Shown here piece after piece: positions 1-5,792 of a DNA stretch of 5,792 bases (the first letter of the stretch is position 1; each line of letters starts with the position of its first letter). Source of the DNA: Verrucomicrobiota bacterium (GTDB lineage Bacteria; Verrucomicrobiota; Verrucomicrobiia; Opitutales; Opitutaceae). The position numbers were made by a program, and so were the translations under genes. The notes under the pieces are model-generated. The model made no database searches. It saw only the letters and a list, made by a program, of their open reading frames with translations, and was not told where the DNA came from. The stretch lies in contig JAFAAS010000008.1 in NCBI GenBank assembly GCA_023426435.1, positions 1 through 5,792 on the forward strand, given 5' to 3'.

Positions 1-8
1 CAGCCGCT

Positions 9-227
9 TCAATTGAAAACCAACCACACCGTCGCCACCGCCCCGCCGATCACCACGAGCACCATCAACAAATACAAACTCCACTTCAGCACTTTCGCGA
101 TCACCCAGATCGCCACCGCCGCCACGATCGTCAAACACGCCGCCACCAACCACTCCGGATATCCCGCAAGCGATTCAAACAACGGATTCGGCGAATTCTC
201 CACTGGCACGCGCCCGTTAAGTCTCAC
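9..227 (-). CDS. Small two-helix membrane protein of unknown function
   Basis: This is a 72-residue protein read on the minus strand from a GTG codon (225-227) to a TGA (9-11). I do not recognise a named family. The first 25 residues are polar. Two hydrophobic stretches follow, roughly residues 26-44 (starting WLVAACLTIV) and 51-71 (starting LYLLMVLVVI). They are separated by a short turn with two lysines (K45, K48), which suggests a helical hairpin in the inner membrane with a cytoplasmic loop. A GGAGA sequence on the minus strand (238-242) lies 10 bases before the GTG and supports this start. Later in-frame GTG codons at 207-209 and 201-203 are alternatives that would shorten only the polar leader. 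It is divergent from the gene at 318, so the 90-base spacer between them should hold promoters for both. The hydrophobic pattern makes a real gene likely, but no function can be given. Confidence 0.62.
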   Translation of the reverse strand: MRLNGRVPVENSPNPLFESLAGYPEWLVAACLTIVAAVAIWVIAKVLKWSLYLLMVLVVIGGAVATVWLVFN

Positions 228-317
228 CCCCGTCCCGTCTCCAAGCCCAAATCCTCCAACTCACCTTCTCGGAAAATGATTTGCCCCACCTTCCGCTCGC
301 CGCCCCACTCACCCCAA
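228..317. promoter_or_regulatory. Divergent intergenic spacer
   Basis: This 90-base gap separates the minus-strand small membrane protein from the plus-strand DUF6941-like gene. Unless transcription enters from upstream, it should contain promoters for both directions. I could not pick out a convincing -35/-10 pair on either strand. The only readable signal is the minus-strand GGAGA (238-242) in front of the left gene. The label is inferred from gene orientation only. Confidence 0.3.
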
Positions 318-701
318 ATGAAATCCAAGCCTCAACTGCTCGCGTGGGTCACCTGCGACGGCGTGCACATCGATCCCGGCTCCGGCAAACACACGTTGCT
401 CGGAGTTTTCTGCAACATCGGCGCCCGCCAGTTCCCCGTCACGCATCCGTTCATGGTCTGGTTTCTCACCATCACCGACTGCAGTCCCGGCGAACACAAA
501 ATCCGCATCTCCATCGGCCTCGACCCCACCCGCCCGCAACAACTTCTCCAGCGCCCGTTCGAAGCCAAAAATCCGCTGCAGCGCATCAACCTCATCAACG
601 AAATCCGCAACCTCACTTTCCCCCAACCAGGCGACTACAGCATCCTCATCGAAATCGACGACGAACCGCTCCTCGTCACCAACCTCACCGTCACCTCGTA
701 A
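318..701 (+). CDS. DUF6941-like small cytosolic protein
   Basis: This is a 127-residue soluble protein with no signal peptide or membrane helix. Its N-terminal core contains CDGVHIDPGSGKHTLLGVF (about residues 13-31), followed by a hydrophobic strand region FMVWFLTITD (45-54) and a C-terminal strand pair PGDYSILIEIDDEPLL (104-119). From memory this resembles the DUF6941 group of small proteins of unknown function, which typically start with a 'CD...GK..L.G.F' pattern and look like compact beta-sandwiches. I cannot confirm this by search. An in-frame ATG exists 14 codons upstream (276), but the extra residues are Pro/Ser-rich and unlike the conserved start, so ATG 318 is preferred. No Shine-Dalgarno sequence precedes it. 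The gene ends with TAA. Its function is unknown, and its neighbours give no strong hint. Confidence 0.8.
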   Translation: MKSKPQLLAWVTCDGVHIDPGSGKHTLLGVFCNIGARQFPVTHPFMVWFLTITDCSPGEHKIRISIGLDPTRPQQLLQRPFEAKNPLQRINLINEIRNLTFPQPGDYSILIEIDDEPLLVTNLTVTS

Positions 702-719
702 TTCTTCTCCCCCGCGACT

Positions 720-745
720 GTCATTCTGAGCGAAGCGTAGAATCC
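720..745. repeat. Short dispersed-repeat-like element
   Basis: The sequence starting gtcattctgagcgaagcg lies between the DUF6941-like gene and the kinase gene. From memory, this 'cattctgagcgaag..gaatc' motif recurs in intergenic DNA of several bacterial groups (in translation it reads roughly C-H-S-E-R-S). Only one copy is present in this window, so its repeat nature rests on that memory. It contains a small inverted repeat, ATTCT (723-727) and AGAAT (739-743). It is non-coding here and may mark a spot where a small mobile palindrome inserted. Confidence 0.5.
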
Positions 746-786
746 AGTTTGATCTTCGCGACCGGCACCCTTCCCGCTTCAACACC

Positions 787-1788
787 ATGCCCACTCCCCC
801 ATTCGACCTCCTCGGCGTCGGTTCGCCGATCATGGATCTCCTCGCTCCCGTTCCCGATTCCTTCCTCGCCCACGCCGGCGGCGAAAAGGGCGGCATGGTC
901 CTCATCGATGACGCCGAGATGCATCGCATCCTTTCACACCTCGAAATCTCCCCCGCCACGTCCACCGGCGGCTCCGCCGCCAACGCCACGTTCAACGCCG
1001 CCCGCCTCGGCCTTCGCACCGCCTTCCTCGGCAAGCTCGGCAACGATGGCCTCGCCGACGCCTACCGTCACTCCTTCGCCGCCGCCGGCGTCGACACCTC
1101 TCGCTTCAAACGCGCCGAGCTCCCCAACGCCCGCTCGCTCATCCTCGTCACGCCCGACGCCCAACGCACCATGCGCACCAGCCTCGGCGCCGCGATGACA
1201 CTCTCGCCCGACGAAATCTCGCCCGACGACTTCGCCGGCTTCCGCCACGCGCACATCGAGGGTTACCTCGTCTTCAACCAAGCCCTCATCGACCGCGTGC
1301 TCAGTTGCGCCCGCACCGCCGGCTGCACCGTCAGCATGGACCTCGCCTCTTTCGAGGTCATAAACGCCACGCGCGACTGGATCTTCTCCCAACTCCACAA
1401 GGGCATCGACGTCGTCTTCGCCAACGAAGACGAAATCCGCGCGCTCTATCAGGATCGCACTTCCGACTACGCCAAACTCGCCCAACGCCTCGCCTCCACC
1501 GGAGTTCTCGCCGCCGTGAAAATGGGCAAGGACGGCGCCTGGCTCGCCCGCGGAAACGAACTCCACCATGTCGCGCCCGTCATCGTGTCCGACGTCATCG
1601 ACACCAACGGCGCCGGCGACGCCTGGGCCGCCGGTTTCCTCTCCGGTTTCCTCCGCGATCTTCCTCTTCCGAAATGCGGCGAACTCGCCTCGCTGATCGG
1701 CGCCGAAACCGTCCGCCACCTCGGCCCCATCATCCCCGCCTCCGCCTGGCCCGCCTTCCACGCCCGCGCCCAAGCCTTGGCCAGTTAG
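787..1788 (+). CDS. PfkB-family carbohydrate/adenosine kinase-like protein
   Basis: This 333-residue protein has the usual length and motif order of the PfkB (ribokinase) family, which transfers phosphate from ATP to a sugar or nucleoside hydroxyl in the cytoplasm. The first signature is GGSAANATFNAARLG (61-75), where the substrate-binding Gly pair sits. RTMRTSLGAA (127-136) and the HIEGYL segment (156-161) are typical of the adenosine-kinase-like branch. NEDE (213-216) fits the N-x-x-E motif used in Mg and phosphate binding. The second signature DTNGAGDAWAAGFL (272-285) contains the anion-hole glycines and the predicted catalytic base D278. All key residues are present, so an active enzyme is expected. 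The substrate cannot be settled: adenosine, ribose and other sugars are all phosphorylated by relatives. The ATG at 787 gives the normal short N-terminus (FDLLGVGSPIMD). No Shine-Dalgarno is visible. The ABC exporter genes start 68 bases downstream on the same strand, so cotranscription is possible. Confidence 0.93.
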   Translation: MPTPPFDLLGVGSPIMDLLAPVPDSFLAHAGGEKGGMVLIDDAEMHRILSHLEISPATSTGGSAANATFNAARLGLRTAFLGKLGNDGLADAYRHSFAAAGVDTSRFKRAELPNARSLILVTPDAQRTMRTSLGAAMTLSPDEISPDDFAGFRHAHIEGYLVFNQALIDRVLSCARTAGCTVSMDLASFEVINATRDWIFSQLHKGIDVVFANEDEIRALYQDRTSDYAKLAQRLASTGVLAAVKMGKDGAWLARGNELHHVAPVIVSDVIDTNGAGDAWAAGFLSGFLRDLPLPKCGELASLIGAETVRHLGPIIPASAWPAFHARAQALAS

Positions 1789-1856
1789 GTGAAGCTCGAC
1801 GTGGGTCGGGCGTGATTCAATCCTCGAACCACCCCGACGCACCTCATCGCTCCACC

Positions 1857-2777
<921 letters not shown>

Positions 2778-2803
2778 GCTCCGCTCCTCAACCTCACGCT
2801 GCG

Positions 2804-4168
2804 ATGTCTCCGACGTTCGTCCTTCTCCGCAAAAACCTGCTGATGTTCTGGCGCTCCAAACCCGCCGTCATCATCACGTTTCTCGTCCCCATCATCCTCG
2901 TCGCCCTCTTCGGCCACGTCTTCGGCCTGTATCGCCAGGAGTCCGGCCCCACCGGTATCCCGCTCGCCGTCGTCAACGCCAGCACGCATCCCGGCGCGGA
3001 AAAACTCCTCGCCGCCCTGCGCGCCGAAAAAACCTTCCGCCTCATCTCCACCAACCGCGACGCCGACAACGCCGAGCGCCCGCTCACCGAAGCCGACGCC
3101 CGCGCCGCGCTCGCCCACAACGACTATCGCTACGCTCTCATCATCCCGTCCGACCTCATCCCCGAATCCGGCTTCGGCCTTCATCTCGTTTTCCTCACCA
3201 ACCCGCGCAACGAAATCGAAGCGCAGATGGTCAACGGCATCCTCCAAAAAACCATCTTCACCGAGGTCCCACAGCTCCTCGGCCAGTCGCTTCAATCCAG
3301 CGCCCGCCAGCGCATCGGCTCCGTTCCGATGGACAACTTCAATCGCTCCATCGCCACCGCCATCGCCAACGCCTTCGGCGGCGACGCCACCGCGATCCAA
3401 CAACAAATCGAACAAGGCAATCTCCTGCCCGCCGACGCCACTTCCGCCTCTCCGCCTTCGACCGATTCCACCGCTTCCTCTGCGCCGCAATCTTCCTCCG
3501 CCGACGTCCTCAGTCGTATCCTGAATTTCGAGACAGAACAGATCGCCGGCAAGGAAGTGAAAAAACCCATGGCCGCCCGCCTCGTCGGCGGCTACGCCAT
3601 CATGTTTCTCCTCTTCGCCGTCAGCGGTTCCGCCACCTCTTTTTTCGAAGAGAAAAACACCGGCGTCTTTCAACGTCTCCTCTCTTCCCCCGTTCGCCCG
3701 TCTCACATCATCTGGGCACGATTCTGGTTCGGCCTGATCCTCGGCTTGATCCAGGTCAGCGTTCTCTTCCTCGCCGGCAACTTCCTCTACGATCTCGAAA
3801 TCGCGCAGCACCTCATTCCGCTTTTCGCCGTCGCCCTCGCCTCCGCCGCCGCCTGCTCCGCCTTCGGTCTTTTCGTCGTCGCCATCGCTCCCAACGCCGA
3901 CGCCGCCAGCCCCATCGCCACCTTCATCGTTCTCTCGATGAGCGCCATCGGCGGCGCCTGGTTTCCCGTCAGCTTCATGCCCGACTACATCCAGTCGTTC
4001 AGCAAGCTCACCCTCGTTTACTGGTCCGTCGAGGGCTTCACCGACGTCCTGTGGGCGAGTCGTCCCCTCTCCGCCGTTCTCCCCCACATCGGCATCCTCA
4101 CCGGCATCGCCGCCGCCGTGATGGCTTTTTCGATCTGGCGCTTCCGCCGCAATCGCATGTTCGAGTAA
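2804..4168 (+). CDS. ABC-2 type exporter, permease subunit
   Basis: This 454-residue inner-membrane protein has the architecture of long ABC-2 permeases (DrrB/YhhJ/YbhR-like). An N-terminal cytoplasmic segment LLRKNLLMFWRSKP precedes TM1 (about 20-42). A large extracytoplasmic domain (about 43-258) follows, then five helices near 261-281, 304-327, 336-362, 368-389 and 425-444. The cytoplasmic motif FEEKNTGVFQRLLSSPVRPS (281-300), between TM2 and TM3, is the conserved ABC-2 coupling region that contacts the ATPase. The extracytoplasmic domain carries a Ser/Thr/Ala/Pro-rich stretch (about 212-234), probably a flexible linker just before the chain returns to the membrane. ATG 2804 places the conserved R-K-N-L segment at the very N-terminus, as expected. 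The ATPase gene lies 26 bases upstream, so a 2+2 exporter complex is expected. Possible cargoes in this family include drugs, lipids and polysaccharides; nothing here distinguishes them. Confidence 0.93.
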   Translation: MSPTFVLLRKNLLMFWRSKPAVIITFLVPIILVALFGHVFGLYRQESGPTGIPLAVVNASTHPGAEKLLAALRAEKTFRLISTNRDADNAERPLTEADARAALAHNDYRYALIIPSDLIPESGFGLHLVFLTNPRNEIEAQMVNGILQKTIFTEVPQLLGQSLQSSARQRIGSVPMDNFNRSIATAIANAFGGDATAIQQQIEQGNLLPADATSASPPSTDSTASSAPQSSSADVLSRILNFETEQIAGKEVKKPMAARLVGGYAIMFLLFAVSGSATSFFEEKNTGVFQRLLSSPVRPSHIIWARFWFGLILGLIQVSVLFLAGNFLYDLEIAQHLIPLFAVALASAAACSAFGLFVVAIAPNADAASPIATFIVLSMSAIGGAWFPVSFMPDYIQSFSKLTLVYWSVEGFTDVLWASRPLSAVLPHIGILTGIAAAVMAFSIWRFRRNRMFE

Positions 4169-4269
4169 CCCCGCTCGCCTCCCGCTTTCTTGGCATTCTC
4201 TGCGCGCCGTTTGTCATTCCAGCCCGCGCGCGTTGCGACCCCGCCCCGCTCACATACGCTTGGGGCGCC

Positions 4270-4845
4270 ATGAACGACGTTTACCCCAAGGAAAAAAAAC
4301 TGCCGCTCATTCCGGCAGTCGTCATCGGAGCCCTCGCGGCCGCCCTCGTTGTCGTCGTGTTCGCCTTCATGAATCGGGTCAACGCCGCCGACATCCGCCG
4401 CGCCGAGGTCGAGGGCGAACTCACCGTGGCTCGCGCCGAAATCGAACAACTCCAAACCCAGCTCGCCGAAGCCCGCTCCGCCGCCTCCGTCGCCCAAACC
4501 CAGGCCAACGAAACCAAAACCCTCCTCTCTCAAATCCAGGTCCAACTCTCCGAATCCCGCGCTGAGCTCGCCCGCACCCAGCGCCAATGGGACGAATCCC
4601 GCTCCGCCGCGGCTCAGCTGAGATCCGAACTACAACAGGCCACGGTGCACGCCCGCGAGGTCCGCGCCAAAGCCGACGAGGTCGAAACCGAACACGCCAA
4701 ACTCAACCGCCAGCTCGCCGACACCAAGGTCGAAGTCCTCCAAGCCCGCCGCGAAGCCGACCAAGCCAAATCGAAACTCGCCGAAGTTCAGGCGCGTCTC
4801 GACGCCGCTCAAGCCCAGCTCGCCGCTCCCGCGAAAAGACGCTGA
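4270..4845 (+). CDS. Membrane-anchored coiled-coil protein, paralog A
   Basis: This is a 191-residue protein with no enzymatic domain that I recognise. A short charged N-terminus (MNDVYPKEKK) precedes one membrane helix at about 12-34. An uninterrupted coiled coil of 22 heptads then runs from R36 to K189 and ends with RR. Core positions alternate between large residues (Leu, Ile, Val) and Ala, as in QLAEARS (64-70) and QLSESRA (92-98). There is no signal-peptidase or lipobox motif, so it should stay anchored; basic residues lie on both sides of the helix, making topology uncertain. ATG 4270 is preferred over the upstream open frame, because that frame overlaps the permease gene in another frame and is Pro/Arg/His-rich. 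The 101-base gap after the permease and the terminator at 4880-4912 suggest either the last gene of the exporter operon or a single-gene unit. It is a paralog of the next gene. Function unknown; a structural rod or scaffold is my inference. Confidence 0.85.
   Translation: MNDVYPKEKKLPLIPAVVIGALAAALVVVVFAFMNRVNAADIRRAEVEGELTVARAEIEQLQTQLAEARSAASVAQTQANETKTLLSQIQVQLSESRAELARTQRQWDESRSAAAQLRSELQQATVHAREVRAKADEVETEHAKLNRQLADTKVEVLQARREADQAKSKLAEVQARLDAAQAQLAAPAKRR
4375..4836 (+). repeat. 22-heptad coiled-coil repeat region of paralog A
   Basis: These 462 bases encode residues 36-189, which divide into 22 consecutive heptads without insertion or deletion. Hydrophobic core residues sit at heptad positions 2 and 5. 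The repetition is clearer in protein than in DNA: blocks such as cagctcgccgaagcccgc recur imperfectly. One late heptad has Pro at a core position (P187), which probably ends the helix. Confidence 0.75.
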
Positions 4846-4879
4846 CACCCGCCTCGGTCGGAACCGCTTCGTTCCCCTC

Positions 4880-4912
4880 GCGCGCTGCCCCTCCGCAGCG
4901 CGCTTTTTTTTT
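4880..4912 (+). terminator. Rho-independent terminator after paralog A
   Basis: A perfect 9-base-pair stem (GCGCGCTGC at 4880-4888 with GCAGCGCGC at 4895-4903) has a 6-base loop and is followed directly by nine T residues (4904-4912). It starts 34 bases after the stop codon of paralog A. A smaller hairpin (GGAAC 4860-4864 with GTTCC 4871-4875) lies just before it. This is a textbook intrinsic terminator and should separate transcription of the two paralogs. Confidence 0.93.
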
Positions 4913-5017
4913 CGCAGCACCTTCGCCTTCAACATTCGCCGCTCCGCATTCCACCGACGCAAACGCCGGGTTTGTCCCTATACCGAGCGCAATCGAACAG
5001 GTGTAAATTCCGCCGCC
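4913..5017 (+). promoter_or_regulatory. Upstream region of paralog B, probable promoter
   Basis: Because a strong terminator precedes it, paralog B most likely needs a promoter in these 105 bases. The region is locally less GC-rich near its end (tttgtccctata at 4971-4982, gtgtaaattc at 5001-5010), but no -35/-10 pair with normal spacing is convincing. The promoter is inferred from context rather than from a recognisable box. Confidence 0.35.
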
Positions 5018-5614
5018 ATGAACGATCGCTCCACCCCTGCTACCCGCCCCAAATCCTCCATCGTTCCCGTTGTCATCAGCCTGCTCCTCGCGCTCGCCGC
5101 CGTCATCGCGGCCGTCGTGTTGTGGGGGCGTGTTGGCGAAGCGAATACACGCATCGGCGACAGCGAAACTCGCGTCGCCGAAGCCCAGGCCGAAACCGCC
5201 GAGCTTCGATCCCAACTCGCCGAAGCCCGGAGCCAGGCCGACACCGCTCAAAAACAACTCGAAGAAGCGCGGCTCGCATCCTCCAAACTCGAGACGCAGC
5301 TTTCCGAAGCCCGCGCCAACGCCGCCCAACTCCAGAAGCAAATCGAGGAGGAAAAAGCCAACACGGGTCGCGTTCGCTCCCAGCTCGAGAAGGCCGAAGC
5401 TTACGGCCGCGACGTTCGCACCCAGGCCGACGAAGCCCAGACCGCCACCGCACGGCTCCGCAAGGAAGCCGAAGACGCGAAAGCCGCCGTCGCCGAAGCG
5501 CAACGCCAGGTCGACGCCGCCAAATCCCAAGCCTCCGATCTCCAATCCCGCCTCGAACAAGCCCAAGCCCAGATCGCCGAGCTCCAACAAGCCGGCTCCA
5601 AAAGACGCCGCTAA
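5018..5614 (+). CDS. Membrane-anchored coiled-coil protein, paralog B
   Basis: This 198-residue protein has the same plan as the preceding gene product: a polar, basic N-terminus (MNDRSTPATRPKSS), one membrane helix at about 14-36, 22 uninterrupted heptads (R38-Q191), and a basic tail ending KRRR. Heptads pair into a 14-residue unit that recurs in register: QLAEAR (66), QLEEAR (80), QLSEAR (94), QIEEEK (108), QLEKAE (122), then more divergent copies to residue 191. Core residues alternate Leu/Val/Ile with Ala. The chain aligns with paralog A without gaps at a fixed offset of two residues; my hand count gives about 62 identities in 154 positions, inflated by low complexity. There is no signal-peptidase or lipobox motif. 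The ATG at 5018 gives the shared MND start; no clear Shine-Dalgarno is present. Flanking terminators suggest it is transcribed alone. Function unknown; a rod, spacer or partner of paralog A is possible. Confidence 0.87.
   Translation: MNDRSTPATRPKSSIVPVVISLLLALAAVIAAVVLWGRVGEANTRIGDSETRVAEAQAETAELRSQLAEARSQADTAQKQLEEARLASSKLETQLSEARANAAQLQKQIEEEKANTGRVRSQLEKAEAYGRDVRTQADEAQTATARLRKEAEDAKAAVAEAQRQVDAAKSQASDLQSRLEQAQAQIAELQQAGSKRRR
5129..5590 (+). repeat. Eleven in-register 42-base/14-residue repeats in paralog B
   Basis: Residues 38-191 split into eleven units of exactly 14 residues. Most begin with a Q/R-(L/V/I)-x-E-A-(R/Q/K)-like block. DNA copies are imperfect; for example the units starting at 5213, 5255 and 5297 begin caactcgccgaagccc, caactcgaagaagcg and cagctttccgaagccc. 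Units 7-9 are the most divergent. The pattern points to growth by internal duplication followed by drift, or to strong selection for a two-heptad period. Confidence 0.75.
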
Positions 5615-5628
5615 CGATCACCAATGGA

Positions 5629-5650
5629 GGCGCGGTGCCCTCACCGCGCC
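5629..5650. repeat. GC-rich perfect hairpin downstream of paralog B
   Basis: GGCGCGGTG (5629-5637) and CACCGCGCC (5642-5650) form a perfect 9-base-pair stem with the 4-base loop CCCT. No T-run follows, so it is not itself a standard terminator. It sits 14 bases after the stop codon and 7 bases before the terminator hairpin. It could protect the mRNA 3' end or be a copy of a dispersed palindromic element; one copy cannot decide this. Confidence 0.65.
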
Positions 5651-5657
5651 CTCTTTC

Positions 5658-5685
5658 AGCGACTCCTCCCCGGAGTCGCTTTTTT
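5658..5685 (+). terminator. Rho-independent terminator after paralog B
   Basis: AGCGACTCC (5658-5666) pairs perfectly with GGAGTCGCT (5672-5680) across a 5-base loop. A run of six T residues (5680-5685) overlaps the end of the stem. It lies 43 bases after the stop codon of paralog B and closes that transcription unit. Confidence 0.88.
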
Positions 5686-5743
5686 CGTCTCTCATTTCCC
5701 CGTCTTGCCCGCCGCCGTATTCCTCCTTCACTCCACCGCCCCC

Positions 5744-5792
5744 ATGTCCGCCCCGCCTGCCAAGCTCCCGCACGCCGCTCCCACCCCAGGCT
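5744..5792 (+). CDS. Possible start of a further gene, cut by window edge
   Basis: An ATG at 5744 opens a frame that runs without a stop to the end of the window (16 codons, beginning MSAPPAKLPHAAP). The Ala/Pro-rich start and lack of Shine-Dalgarno are like other genes here, and it follows a terminator at a plausible distance. Sixteen codons in GC-rich DNA are weak evidence, so it may be chance. No function can be suggested. Confidence 0.35.
   Translation, partial: MSAPPAKLPHAAPTPG

Noticed and set aside
13..279. Plus-strand 88-codon open frame at the left edge
   Set aside because: It is Thr/Ala/Pro/Ser-rich with no pattern, while the opposite strand encodes a convincing two-helix membrane protein with a ribosome binding site.
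281..1198. Plus-strand open frame of 305 codons across the DUF6941-like gene and kinase start
   Set aside because: It is Arg/His/Pro/Ser-rich, spans an intergenic gap and the repeat element, and runs out of frame with two well-supported genes.
1805..1838. Inverted repeat GTCGGG/CCCGAC between kinase and ATPase genes as a terminator
   Set aside because: The stem is only 6 bp with a 22-base loop and no T-run follows, so it does not qualify as an intrinsic terminator.
1305..1856. Upstream extension of the ATPase frame into the kinase gene
   Set aside because: The extension is Arg/Pro/His-rich, overlaps a well-supported kinase in another frame, and the normal ATPase N-terminus begins at 1857. 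It is not a fusion.
4233..4260. Possible -35/-10 pair (TTGCGA, 16-base spacer, TACGCT) before paralog A
   Set aside because: The matches to consensus are only 4/6 and 3/6, and the -10 box would be only 9 bases from the ATG. Such matches are common by chance.

Overview
The window is GC-rich DNA with strong C/G preference at third codon positions, and most of its start codons lack a Shine-Dalgarno sequence. Together with the style of the genes and a short intergenic repeat (720-745), this suggests a high-GC Verrucomicrobia bacterium, most likely Opitutaceae-like. That placement is an inference from memory of such genomes; no phylogenetic marker gene is present.

Layout. At the left edge a small two-helix membrane protein runs on the minus strand (9-227). 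It is divergent from everything else, which lies on the plus strand. After a 90-base divergent spacer come a small cytosolic protein of a DUF6941-like family (318-701), a short dispersed-repeat-like element (720-745), a PfkB-family carbohydrate/adenosine kinase-like protein (787-1788), and a complete two-gene ABC-2 type exporter: ATPase (1857-2777) and six-helix permease (2804-4168). Next are two paralogous proteins, each with one N-terminal membrane anchor and a long coiled coil (4270-4845 and 5018-5614). Each of these is followed by its own strong hairpin-plus-T-run terminator (4880-4912 and 5658-5685). The last 50 bases may hold the beginning of another gene (ATG at 5744).

How the genes work together. 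The ATPase and permease are 26 bases apart and almost certainly form one DrrAB/YhhJ-type export complex; the substrate cannot be read from the sequence. The kinase is 68 bases upstream and could be cotranscribed, but no functional link is evident. The two coiled-coil proteins are the most unusual part of the window. They align without a gap over 22 consecutive heptads (154 residues each), begin the coil right after the membrane helix, alternate large and small core residues with a 14-residue period, and both end in an Arg-rich tail. They look like a tandem duplication of an uncharacterised membrane-anchored rod.

No RNA genes, CRISPR arrays, insertion sequences or phage genes were seen. The long open frames on the minus strand opposite the kinase and exporter genes are GC-bias shadows.
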